In this document: piece after piece, positions 1 to 12,300 of the stretch
Layout of the letters: each line of letters begins with the position of its first letter
Numbering within the stretch: position 1 is the first letter of the stretch
Assembly (NCBI GenBank): GCA_037039925.1
Contig: JAXRKP010000066.1
Location: forward strand, 87,501-151,500
Source of the DNA: Doris montereyensis
Lineage: Eukaryota > Mollusca > Gastropoda > Nudibranchia > Dorididae
Reading direction: 5' to 3'
Length of the DNA: 64,000 bases
Program-made: the position numbers and the translations under genes
The notes under the pieces: generated by a model
Seen by the model: only the letters and a program-made list of their open reading frames with translations
Told to the model about the DNA's origin: nothing
Databases searched by the model: none

Positions 1-307
1 GTGTCGGACTAACACTCAAGAGGCTGTCCATCATATGCAGCTAGTGATATCAGGGGGGGAATTTATGAGGAAACAGCAAGATGAGAGAGAAGTGAAAGAA
101 ACAGAGTGCAAGGAAAGAAGTAGAACCTACTGGCAGTGTTTGCCAACCGCCCAACTCCCGATTACTTCACGTTTCACCACTTTGGAGTTATCATCATCAT
201 CATCAGATTCACAGTCATCAATTGTCCTGTCTCACAACATATCGTGATCGAATTCGATCCAAAATTTGTCACAAAGTTCACTCGCATTATTTGGATTCTA
301 GGGGGGG

Positions 308-560
308 CCCGGTATATCAGTCGATAGAGCGTCGGACTAACACCCAAGAGCGTTCAAATCCCAGTCCATGCGAATCTCTTTGGCCATCCTGTCTACCCAG
401 CAGTGAAATGGGGTAGCTAGGTCTGTTCAGACTCAGCGAAAGTAAAGGCGGCGTGAATGTTAAACTACCACCTAATGCCGTATGCCTAGAAAAATCAGGA
501 CTCTGCTCTTAATTACCCTATGCTCAACTCTGAGTAAAGGGATTTACTATACTTTTAACT
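308..560 (+). mobile_element. tRNA-derived SINE, family 2
   Basis: GGTATATCAGTCGATAGAGC (A box) and GCGTTCAAATCCCAGTCC (B box), then a body with CAGTGAAATGGGGTAG, AAAGTAAAGGCGGCGTGAAT and a 3' part with TATGCCTAGAAAAATCAGGA. The body recurs at 4500-4690; the first 50 bases of the window resemble its head. Confidence 0.7.
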
Positions 561-677
561 ATACTTTTTGAGCATTTTACAGTTATCATCATCATCATCA
601 TCAGATTCACAGTCGTCAATTGTCCTGTCCCATTAAAAATTGTAATCAAATTCAGTCCTCATGTATCACAAATTCCC

Positions 678-948
678 CCCTAAGGCATATAGAGCCGGAG
701 CTTATCCCGGTTTCTATAGCGTGAAGAGGAACAGGTGACAATAATCACCTCCTGTCCATGACCCTAGTCTGACACAAGTTTTTACTCCCCAGCTAGTGCT
801 TGTACTCATGTGCACCTGGGTAGAGTGGGTAAAATGCGTGTTAAGTGTCTTTCCCAAGGAACACAACGTCGGTCCCGGCTTTGCTAGGATTCGAACTCGG
901 GTCCTCATGATCCATAGTCCGGCAGCCTAACTGCTCAGCCACCGACTT
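678..948 (-). mobile_element. tRNA-derived SINE, family 1
   Basis: The reverse complement starts AGTCGGTGGCTGAGCAGTTA (A box, class II tRNA-like) with B box GAGTTCGAATCC, followed by a body with GTGTTCCTTGGGAAAGACAC and the ACTCTACCCAGGTGCA segment. Same family: 4104-4320, 41738-42030, 58866-59030, 61063-61270, 18185-18260. Confidence 0.75.
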
Positions 949-1327
949 ATCATCATCATCATCATCATCAGATTCACAGTTGTCAATATTGTCAGGACCC
1001 ATTAAATATTGTAATCCAATTCCACCTACCCCCCATGCGTCACGAATTTAACTTGCATAATTTTGTCCTTATTTCAAATTCTCTTTCCCCCTGAGAATCT
1101 TAAAGCTTTTTTCTTTTCTCTTCTCGAATCGAGTTTATGAGGGGTTTAAGAGGATCACATAATAATTCTGAAGCCCACGACACGTCTACGTCATTTCAGT
1201 TCAACCACATAGTAGAATGGAAGTCCCAGAGTGAAATTACACACAATACAGAATATGTGAAAAACACTTTGTGACCTGCCGAGCCTTCAGATGTGGGGGC
1301 TGATGGGAAGGTGCCAGCACCCCTCGT

Positions 1328-3780
1328 TAACAAGAAGAGACAGAGGAATGGCTCGGTCCTGCCACGTTATTCCGCGAGGAATGGCAAGAAGAGCGATGGG
1401 GCTAACAAGAAGAGACAGAGGAATGTCAAGTCCCCCACATCTGCTCTCATAGCTCTGCAAGAACAACGACAAGACTCATTGAAATTAACAAGAAGAGACA
1501 GAGGAATGTCAACCCAAGAAGAGACATTACCGTATGTGGTGGTCTCAGTGTGAATTAAAAGGAAACAGCAGGATGTTTCATTGAAATACAACCCTGTTCA
1601 TCATCCCAATATGAAGTGATCTCCCGCAGAATCAAAAGGAAACTGAAAGTTAAATGATAAGTGAAACAGTGGAAGGAGATGAAGAAATACCTAACAGTAG
1701 CACCTACCAACCCTCACTTCCCAATAACAAGAAGAGACTCAACTTCCCAATAACAAGAAGAGACAGAGGAATGCCAAAGTTCCCATCTCCCAATAACAAG
1801 AAGAGACAGAGGAATGCAAAGTCCCCTACTCCCAATAACAAGAAGAGACAGAGGAATGTCAAGTCCCCCTACTCCCAATAACAAGAAGAGACAGAGGAAG
1901 GAATGCAGAGGAATGCAAAGTCCCCTACTCCCAATAACAAGAAGAGACAGAGGAATGCAAGTCCCCCTACTCCCAATAACAAGAAGAGACAGAGGAATGC
2001 AAAGTCCCCTACTCCCAATAACAAGAAGAGACAGAGGAATGTCCCCCACTCCCAATAACAAGAAGAGACAAGTCCCCCCACTCCCAATAACAAGAAGAGA
2101 CAGAGGAATCAAGTCCCCACTCCCAATAACAAGAAGAGACAGGAGAATGCAAGTCCCCCACTCCCAATAACAAGAAGAGACAGAGGAGAGGAATAACAAG
2201 AAGAGACAGAGGAAGTCCCCCTACTCCCAATAACAAGAAGAGACAGAGGAATGCAAAGTCCCCTACTCCCAATAACAAGAAGAGACAGAGGAATGTCAAG
2301 TCCCCCCTACTCCCAATAACAAGAAGAGACAGAGGAATGCAAAGTCCCCTACTCCCAATAACAAGAAGAGACAGAGGAATGCAGAGGAATGTCAAGTCCC
2401 CCTACTCCCAATAACAAGAAGAGACAGAGGAATGTCAAGTCCCCCTACTCCCAATAACAAGAAGAGACAGAGGAATGTCAAAGTCCCCTACTCCCAATAA
2501 CAAGTCCCCCACTCCCAATAACAAGAAGAGACAGAGGAATGTCAAGTCCCCTACTCCCAATAACAAGAAGAGACAGAGGAATGCAAAGTCCCCCTACTCC
2601 CAATAACAAGAAGAGACAGAGGAATGTCAAACTCCCAATAACAAGAAGAGACAGAGGAATGGAATAACAAGAAGAGACAGAGGAATGTCAAGTCCCCCAC
2701 TCCCAATAACAAGAAGAGACAGAGGAATGTCAAGTCCCCTACTCCCAATAACAAGAAGAGACAGAGGAATGAATCAAGTCCCCCTATAATAACAAGAGAC
2801 AGAGGAATCCCAATAACAAGAAGAGACAGAGGAATGCAAAGTCCCCCTACTCCCAATAACAAGAAGAGACAGAGGAATGCAAAGTCCCCCCTACTCCCAA
2901 TAACAAGAAGAGACAGAGGAATGCAAAGTCCCCTACTCCCAATAACAAGAAGAGACAGAGGAATCAAAGTCCCCTACTCCCAATAACAAGAAGAGACAGA
3001 GGAATGTCAAGTCCCCCTACTCCCAATAACAAGAAGAGACAGAGGAATGCAAGTCCCCTACTCCCAATAACAAGAAGAGACAGAGGAATGTCAAGTCCCC
3101 CTACTCCCCCCCAATAACAAGAAGAGACAGAGGAATGTCAAGTCCCCCTACTCCCAATAACAAGAAGAGACAGAGGAATGCAAAGTCCCAATAACAAGAA
3201 GAGACAGAGGAATGCAAAGTCCTACTCCCAATAACAAGAAGAGACAGAGGAATGTCAAGTCCCCCTACTCCCAATAACAAGAAGAGACAGAGGAATGTCA
3301 AGTCCCCTACTCCCAATAACAAGAAGAGACAGAGGAATGTCAAGTCCCCTACTCCCAATAACAAGAAGAGACAGAGGAATGTCCAAGTCCCCCTACTCCC
3401 AATAACAAGAAGAGACAGAGGAATGTCAAAGTCCCCTACTCCCAATAACAAGAAGAGACAGAGGAATGCAAAGTCCCCTACTCCCAATAACAAGAAGAGA
3501 CAGAGGAATGTCAAGTCCCCCTACTCCCAATAACAAGAAGAGACAGAGGAATGTCAAGTCCCCCTACTCCCAATAACAAGAAGAGACAGAGGAATGTCAA
3601 GTCCCCCTACTCCCAATAACAAGGAAGAGACAGAGGAATGCAAAGTCCCCTACTCCCAATAACAAGAAGAGACAGAGGAATGTCAAGTCCCCTACTCAAT
3701 AACAAGAAGAGACAATAACAAGAAGAGACAGAGGAATGTCAAGTCCCTACTCCCAATAACAAGAAGAGACAGAGGAATAT
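1328..3780 (+). repeat. About 42-bp minisatellite, roughly 45-50 units
   Basis: Unit: AATAACAAGAAGAGACAGAG, GAATG(CAA/TCAA)AGT and CCCCTACTCCC, mostly 40-43 bp, dense from 1729 on. Three spaced copies of the core AACAAGAAGAGACAGAGGAATG stand at 1328, 1405 and 1487, about 80 bp apart. Units vary by deletion of whole segments. The minus-strand IPLSLLVIG-type frames are repeat artefacts. Confidence 0.95.
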
Positions 3781-4103
3781 GGATTGGACTTGGCGTGTCC
3801 AGTAAAAGTCAACTACCCAAGGAATGAAACAGCCTCCCAACATCAGATATGGGCAATGCATATAAAAATATATTTCCATGCAAAAATCAGAGGCCTGACA
3901 CACAGATATAAGCTCAATAAAATAATCAATTCAAATAAATTGTCACTTCAAACAGCTCTCTAGTCCATCACATTGAAACGAAATGTATTCAAGTACACTA
4001 TTCCAACCATTTGCTTTTGGATCATTAACATTTCAGCATTTTATCTACCACTGTAAGAGCCCCATGCTCTACATTTTCTTCCTACCCTAGACATCAATTT
4101 GAA

Positions 4104-4320
4104 ATGTAGGTGGCCTAGTGGTCAGGCTATCGGACTTGGGATTATTAAGGTTCTGGATTCGAATCCTAGCAATACTAGGCCCAATGTTGTGTTCCCCATG
4201 AAAGACACTTAACACACATTGATCCCACTCGACCTGGGTGAAAATGGGTACAAACACTAGCTTGGGAGTAAACACCTGCGGCAGACTAGCGTCCTTCACA
4301 GTGCGAAAACCAGGGTAAAC
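4104..4320 (+). mobile_element. tRNA-derived SINE, family 1
   Basis: Head GTAGGTGGCCTAGTGGTCAG, B box GATTCGAATCC, body GACACTTAACACACATTGAT and CGACCTGGGTGAAAATGGGT, tail GCGAAAACCAGGGTAAACTC. Diverged from the copy at 678. Confidence 0.7.
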
Positions 4321-4499
4321 TCAGGCAGAATCAAAAGGAAACTGAAAGTTGAACGATAAGTGAAAGAGTGGAATGGCCCTTAAGGAACAAGACATCACTG
4401 TCTGACCAGTTCCAACCTAAATTTGAAAAATCCGTATTTCCAACTTTCCAACCTTGTTGGTGAGTATACAAGGAAGAACCATAATGTTTTTATGCTTTC

Positions 4500-4690
4500 T
4501 TCCACATAATTCTCAGTCTAGGCAAATTTTCTGGCCCTCCTGTCAACTTAACAGTGAAATGGATACGCAGATGCAGCAAAAGTAAAGAAGATTACACGGA
4601 AAGCAGTAGCAAAACACCACACTATGCCATATGTCTAGGAAAATCAGAATTCTTCTTCTGGCTACCCTACGCTCAACTCTTGACTTATGG
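4500..4690 (+). mobile_element. tRNA-derived SINE, family 2 (3' part)
   Basis: CTTAACAGTGAAATGGATAC, GCAGCAAAAGTAAAG and CATATGTCTAGGAAAATCAG match the body of the copy at 308-560. The tRNA-like head is missing. Confidence 0.65.
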
Positions 4691-5030
4691 TTGGGTATTT
4701 AAAATTTGATTTGATTTACCCACATCCACAACTAAGGTAATCTCGGGGTATTTGGTAGGATTTTAAATTTTACCCGGACTGCCCTGTAAACAGCCAAGGG
4801 ATCTTTAACGTGCACAGAGTGTTGCGATCTACACACGGGACCTCCTGTTTAATGTCCGTGTCCGATGAGACTAGGTGTGGATCCATCTACCTGGACCAGG
4901 GGGGTACATTTTGCTCAAAAAAAAAAAAAAAAAGAAGAAAATTTTCAACTGTTGGCGGGGCTCAAACCCATTACCTTTTGGTTGAGAGGCCGACACCTTG
5001 CCTATGAACTACCGAGTCCCACTGAGTTAT
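4691..5030 (-). mobile_element. tRNA-derived SINE, family 3
   Basis: Reverse complement: GGGACTCGGTAGTTCATAGG (head), TCTCAACCAAAAGGTAATGG and GGGTTTGAGCC (B box), A-rich linker (4917-4933), then CCTGGTCCAGGTAGATGGAT, GTTAAAGATCCCTTGGCTGT and GGGCAGTCCGGGTAAAATTT. Also at 55425-55735 and 24693-24850. Confidence 0.75.
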
Positions 5031-5226
5031 GGTACTTTACTAGTACTACATAAAAATTTCCTTTAGGGTCATAGTGACATGAAAACATCAGTACTATACA
5101 AAGACCATAATTGTATTTGTATATGACCATAAAACTTAAAACTTGCACTCACAAATAAAACATGCACACAATCGTAAGCATAGCACTCAATAAGAATAAG
5201 AAATAAATTCTTACTAAGCATGTCTT

Positions 5227-6170
5227 TATCTATCAACCTCTCCATCTATCGATCTATCTATCTATTCATCCATAATCTATCTAACAATCAATCTATATAC
5301 CAATCTATCTAACTATCCACCTCTTCATTCATCTATCTATCAATTGATCTACTTATCCACCTTTTATTCATCTATCTATCAATCAATCTATTTACCAATT
5401 TATCTAACTATCACCTCTTGATTCATATCTATCTATCTATCAACCAATCTATCTAACTACCCACCTCTTCAATCTATCTAATTATCCACTATATTCATTT
5501 ATCTATCTATCAATCAATCTATTTACCAATCTATCTAACTATCATCTCTTGATTCATCTATCTATCAATCAATCTAAGTATCCACATCTTCATCTATCTA
5601 TCAATCAATCTATTTACCAATCAATCTAACTATCCCCCTCTTCATTTCAACCAATCTATCTATCAATCAATCTATTTACCAATCTATCTAACTACCCACC
5701 TCTTCATTTATCTATCAACCAATCAATCTAAACCAATCAATCTATCAACCCACCTCTTCATTTATCTATCTATCAACCAATCAATCTAACTACCCACCTC
5801 TTCATTTATCTATCTATCAACCAATCAATCTAACTACCCACCTCTTCATTTATCTATCTATCAATCAATCTAACTACCCACCTCTTCATTTATCTATCTA
5901 TCAACCAATCAATCTAACTACCCACCTCTTCATTTATCTATCTATCAATCAATCTATTTACCAATCTTATCCAACTATCATCTCTTTATTCATCTATCTA
6001 TCAATCAATCTAAGTATCATCTTCACCCATCTATCTATCAATCAATCTATACCAATCTATCTAACTATCCACCTCTTCAATCATCTATCTATCAATCAAT
6101 CTATATACCAATCTGTCAAACTATCCAATTCTTCATTTATCGACCTATCAATATCTATCTTTCTACCTTT
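5227..6170 (+). repeat. TATC-based array with an about 40-bp higher-order unit
   Basis: CTATCTATCAATCAATCTA text throughout; from 5700 to 5950 it settles into a regular unit AATCAATCTAACTACCCACC TCTTCATTTATCTATCTATC, then loosens again. No coding potential. Confidence 0.9.
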
Positions 6171-6285
6171 CTAGATTTTATGTGCACAAGTATGTGATTA
6201 AACAATTTTACAAATCACACACATCTATCTACCTAGACACATAAGGACAGATAATCAAGCACAGACGACTATGATGCTAACATAC

Positions 6286-6389
6286 CTTGGTGAAGTGTCT
6301 TCCGAGCTACCCAAACCAGCGGTTCTAGAGCAACTTGGGGCTCTGGTAGTAGACGTCGATGGAGCAACTTGATGTGCTGCTTGATGTGC
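6286..6389 (-). CDS. Ser/Thr/Ala-rich exon of minus-strand gene
   Basis: A 104-base exon with acceptor TGTACCAG and donor AAG|GTATGT. It reads in phase 0 from AHQAAHQVAPSTSTTRAPSC to SSEDTSP, a low-complexity, probably disordered tail, and leaves in phase 2. No downstream exon was recognised between 6285 and the window start, which is occupied by repeats. Confidence 0.5.
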
Positions 6390-9300
6390 CTGGTACAGAC
6401 ATAGCAGAAATTGACTTAAAGCTTAAAGTAAAATCAAATAATAGCAAAACATTCTCTATATGGTCGTTGTGACCATTGTCACCAATATGAATACTACAAC
6501 TCTTGCTATTAGGCGCTAAAACTAAAGAAAGTATTGAAAGCTTTGTGTCGAAATCCGATACTAATTTCCGGGCAAACTTTACAATTTTAAGGAGGGATCG
6601 GAATCGTTTAGTTTCAACATGAAAGAATCACCAAACAGCAAAGCATGCATGACCGGAAATGGATGACAAAATGATCATTCATCGTCCACTATCTTATTCG
6701 CATTTTCCTATTTCGCAGTGCCGATAATTGTTCATGCCTACTTCGATTTCCCGATTTTCCCTCATGTTCGTCCTCAATACATCATTTCCCCTGGTATTTT
6801 CTCGACCGGGAAACATTTTTTCGTTTTCAAAGATTTCCTTGATGCATGGAAACCCTGTTTTTACTACCTGAGCCCCATTTCCTACTTGTTTTCCTACCCG
6901 AGACATCAATTTCCGACCATTTCAGACCTTTCAGACCTGAGTATGAAAAATCCAACATATTTCCAACCTTGCTGGACACCCTGAAGACAATGTCTTATCA
7001 TCTGCATAATTATAGAGAGTTCCCTCTTTGATGAATAGAAATATATCACTAATAAAAACATTAAATAATAAGGGATCTAGAATGGATCCTTGGGGCACAC
7101 CCTTTTCAATAAATTCCCAACACTGACAGTGCTCCCAAGCTTCACTTGCTGTTTTCTATCTGAAAGATAACTTTGGAGCAGAGAAACAGAGTTTTGCAAT
7201 AAACCATACGCCGATAATTTGTGCAAAAAAATGTTGTTGGGCAAACAATCAAAAGCTTTGGATAGGTCCATAAATATGGCAGTGATAAAGTGATTTCTAT
7301 TCAAGGATAGCTTCCGGTTTCTTTAAGTCTAAGTATAATCGTTTGGCACCCATGGCTTTTTCTAGAAGCCCCAAAAAAATCGTGAAAAATATCATCAAAA
7401 TATTTGGATAGCTTAAGTGCCATGACTTTTTCAAAGATCTTGGAAACTATAGGTAGGATGCTTACTGGTCTATAATTCTTTATATCTAATAGGTATTTTT
7501 TTTAAATAGTGGTATTACTTGTGCCATCTTTAATTCATCTGGAAATGTATTTGTACTAATAGACATGTTTATGATATTGCATATATGCTCATTCAATATT
7601 GGGGCATTGGCTTTAAGGAGTTTGGCAGATTTTGTGTCCTCGTCAGTCGACTTTCTGACATTTAAATTATTGATAATTTTGCCAATTGTTTCAGGGTTAG
7701 TTTCTTTGAATTCAAAATATGGTACTTTCGATGTGTTTTCTTTTATGGCCTTATGTAATTCTGAATCTAGTGATATGATGTTACCAATGTCTTTCCATAA
7801 CGTTGACAAAGGTATTTGTTGTATGACATTCTTTTACCATATATGGCCTTTCTGAGTGTGCTGTTCACGCAAGGTACAGCAGCATTTTTATGCGGGTACC
7901 TATGTTTGATTGGCGCATGTTTATTTGCTACAGAAAGTACCTTTTGTATGAGGTCTTCGTAAATGAGTATGAACGTCTATGTCATTTTGAAATCCATTGA
8001 TCTTTCTGGTCATAGTAAAGTCTAAATCTTCTTGGTATTTTTTTGAGTCAAATGTTTTAAAACTTCTATGACATTACTTTACTGGCTTTACAGTTGGAAT
8101 TTTTCGTTTGATACATGTTGAGATAAGATTGTGATAGTCGCTCACCCCTGTGCTGAAATTTATCTGTTTATCACACAATTCTATTTTGTTAATGAGAATT
8201 ACATCAATAAGGCTAGCGCGCACAGGGCAACTTTAGATGGGCAACTGTTTAGTCGCCTGGCAAGTTGTGGCAAAACACAAACTTTTTAGTCGCCAGAAAC
8301 TGGAGTTGCCTGTGTGCGCGGTGCTTTTTCTTTATTTCATTGTTTTCACTTGGGCGACTAAACAGTTGCGCAACTAAAGTTGCCCTGTGCCTTAGGGTGG
8401 GTTGTGTATATTTTTTAAATATGTACTTTGGGCTATCACATTATTCAAGTTCTTTTGACTTATCAACACATTTCATGTTAAAATCGAGGTCTCATATGGC
8501 AATAATATTGTCGCATGATTCCGTTGCTGTCTCCATCATTCGAGTAAAATGTTTTGTGAAGTAAGCCGGGGTCACTGTATACAGCGAGAATTAGCCATTT
8601 TGAGACGTCAAGAATGGTTTCGTAAGCAATTGTTTCAAGCTGTTCACTTTCCAGTTCTTTACGTCGACAAGCTAGGAGGTCAGATCTCACCCATGTGGCT
8701 ATTCCTCCTCCGTGGCCATCATGGTCCCGTCTCTGTAGTTTATAACCCTCTACTTCAAAAGAGCGTCACGGAAAGATTTATCGATTTTTGTTTCGGAAAT
8801 AGTGAGAAAGTCAGTCAAATTATCCATTAAAACAGTTTTAATTTCTTCAACTTGTTTCTTAAGCTGTTAATGTTTAAATGACACAGTCTAAAGTTAGTTG
8901 GTAATTTATTTCTCGTCACTCTAATCGTTAAGAATACACATAACCCTTGAAAGGTGCTCAGGGAATGTGTTTTATTTGTTGGTTTGTCTCGCCCAGTTGT
9001 TAATTCAAAGTCCTTCTCAACTCCCGTGGGAGCATATAGCACACAAGCCTGTTGGGCTTTATGTACTAACACTCTGACAAGATCTTTCTCTACCTATAGC
9101 TGGGTACTCATTTCATTCACACCTGAGTCAAGTGAGGAAAGTAGAGTGAAGTACCTTTCCTAAGAGTACAATGTTGTGGGAAAAAAAACCCACCTGTGCC
9201 AGCCGTGGGGCTTGAACCAGTGTCGTCGTGATTACAAACTCACAACACTGCGGTTCAGCTGAAACGTCTCTATTATCTCATTAACTCAGTGCAGTCACAG

Positions 9301-12300
9301 AGAGTTAGTGGACCCGGTCCCCCCCCCCTTTTGTGCCACATGATTTTGACCTGCTTTCAATAAAGAGTAACATTCTAAGGAATGGTTTTTTTGCTATTGA
9401 TAATAATAGAGGACATTTTTTTTCAGCTTTACACTGATGTCAACAGTTCTTATAACGTATATTGATATTGAAGTACATTAATGGTTACCCACTAAAAATG
9501 TAACATTACATTACACACACAAAAAAGAAAGTTACTTTCACTACACATTGACTGATAATGAATAAAGGCACCTAAAAGGTGAATGGGGGAGGGGGGAGGA
9601 TACATGCCACAAAAAAAAAATCCTTTTGCAAACTAAGAGATACAACCATCACAAAAATGTTTCATTGTTCACAATTAATATCAGTGTTTCAACAGTGCTC
9701 TACCACTACAACACGATTAAACCTATCATAAACAATGTCGAACACATCGGATAAAACGAGGTGGTTGGCAGGTCTGCGGCTCGCAGCTAAGTAAATAAAA
9801 TACTAACTCACTTGTGGCTGGCCCAGATGCAGTACTGCTTGACGCTGGTGCGACATCCCTTCAATAAAGGAATTTTTTTAAAAAAGAAAAAGAAAGATAA
9901 GCATAAGAGAAAGAGATAAAAGATGTGAATGTGATACAAATGTTCAAAATTACAAAAATCATTCTTCAAGGAAAAGTTAAAAAAAGACCCATTCTCTTTC
10001 ATAAACTGCCCCCCCCCCCCCCCCCATTTCACAATGCAATTTACAACAATATTACATAATAAAAACTTAAAGAATGAAGTTACTTCAATGGCAAAAAATT
10101 TCTGATACGACTTTCTTGTCTCTGTTTATGAGGGCAAGAAGTCGGCTGAACGTGTAACATAAATTTGCTTTTTGTTTGTTTTTATTTTAAAAAATGGCTT
10201 CGGGTTGTTGTTTTTGTTTTTAAAGGAATTTTAGCAACAAAGCAAAACAAAATTCGAAGTAATAAATGGCTGCAACTGAACACAAATAAAAGAAGAAACA
10301 TTTCTTCTAAGTTCAATCCTCACTTTTGGCTCGAGTTCCAGGCTTCTATAAGTCTTTTGTGGAGTCAATATCATAGTCACAAGTCGTCAAGGCAATATTG
10401 ATGACATTTTCTTCAAGCTTGGGAAACTGGCTCTTCAGCTGACTCCCAACTGACAAATCAAGGGAGAAAAAAAACACACCAAAATAATAAAATGATGGAT
10501 TTTTTTATGGATTTGATCTAGTTTTACAAGGTTGAAGGTAGATTTTTTTATGGATTTGATCTACTTTTACAAGGTTGAAGGTAGATTTTTTTTTATGGAT
10601 TTGATCTAGTTTTACAAGGTTGAAGGTAGATTTTTTATGGATTTGATCTAGTTTTACAAGGTTGAAGGTAGATTTTTTTTTATGGATTTGATCTACTTTT
10701 ACAAGGTTGAAGGTAGATTTTTTTATGGATTTGATCTAGTTTTTACAAGGTTGAAGGTAGATTTTTTTTATGGATTTGATCTAGTTTTACAAGGTTGAAG
10801 GTAGATTTCTTATGTATTCTATCTTCAAGGTAGGCCAAAATGACTCACTTTACTGTGTCTGTCTGTCTGTCTGTCTAATGGGACAAGTTAATGTTTAGCT
10901 AAATGAGCAGGCTTACATAGTAAAGTGAGTCAGGAATTCTCGCCCAGGCTGTATGTCACAAAGGTATAAAGGTAGTAGGCACTGACTCTAGATCTAGATA
11001 ATGAAGTAGACACTCTAGTAACACCAAGGCTTGATTATTAATTATAACAAGGCTATATATTATACTCACAGTCTACAATTAGTCAATGGATGAAGCAAGT
11101 TCACAAATATACCCAATGTGGGCTGGCATAACGACGAGGTGGAATCTACCTATACTTTTTGTTCTTCACTCATATCATGGGTAACCCCCGCTATTTATGG
11201 TCGAAAAATAAATTCTAGAAAGGAAACTTTCAGATATGTGGGGGCGGCATAGGAAAACCCGTCCAGAAGACGCATGGCAACTTTTTGAGCAATCGGGTGA
11301 TAAAGCCAATTTAGTGGTATCTGGTCAATCAGAATGCAGTTGAATGTGAGACATGCTATATTATCTACGATTCTCTTAAGAGTACAACATTGTGATGTAG
11401 AAAAACCTTGTGCCAGCCATGGTCTTCAACCAATCTCGTTGACACATATACACAACTTGAAATATCTATGCCTAGAAGAAAAAGGAGAAATATGACGGCT
11501 AATCCTTTTCTTCTTACACGGGATGCTACACAATTACTCTTCCTTATTCATTGACACATTTTATCTGCCGTAAAAATCACAACTTACGCTGTCTCTTTTG
11601 ATGTTCACTGGGCTCTGGTTTAGCTGCGGGCTGTCTCACTTCTGGAGTTTTCTGGTGGGTTGGTTGCGGATGGGACGGCTTTGTGTCCTTGAGGAATCCT
11701 AAGTCCTTAAGCTGTTCACGGGTCTCACGTTCATTCTCATGACAGCTGTGGGAGGCAAGAAAACAATAATAAGCAATGGCTCCGGATTTCCTACCCATCA
11801 AATCAGTTTAAAGGGCATCGAATAAATAAAGATGCATCACACTGTTCGACTACCTTTCGCTAAAATCACTTGATCAGCTTTCATAAGAAATTCCACGGAC
11901 ATTATCTGTTACCAGAAAAAAATTACACTTGTAAAAAGAGATCATCTGTCGACACAATGGAAATAAATATCATAACATCTGTCTCAATATCAGTGATGGC
12001 ACCAAAGGAAAGATACGTCACAAGCAAAGCAAATCTAACCTGAAAACCCACCAACATCCCATGTGCGAAAAAAAAAAAGAAAAAAGAAAGAAAGAAAGAA
12101 ACATCAACATCCCATGGACGTCATAAAAAAAGAAGAAGAAAGAACATCAACATCCTATGTGTACAAAAAAAGAAAGCAAAACAGAGAAAGAAAGAAGTTG
12201 GGGGAAAATTATATCAGCTATCGCAATTATCATGCAATTGGTTTCAAAACAAGGAAGACACTCAGCAAATCAGCACTTACAGTTGAAACAAGTCTGTGAT

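Larger units (their letters stand above)
189..1045 (+). repeat. Three spaced copies of an (ATC)n-headed, about 95-bp motif
   Basis: Copies at about 189-275, 573-670 and 948-1045 each start with ATCATCATC repeats, then CAGATTCACAGT(C/T)(A/G)TCAAT, TGTC, and a body ending in T(A/G)TCAC(A/G)AA. Spacing is 384 and 375 bp, with a family-2 and a family-1 SINE between them. Confidence 0.7.

Noticed and set aside
1714..3514. Series of minus-strand frames rich in IPLSLLVIG
   Set aside because: Product of the 42-bp minisatellite. The hydrophobic look is chance; there is no membrane protein here.
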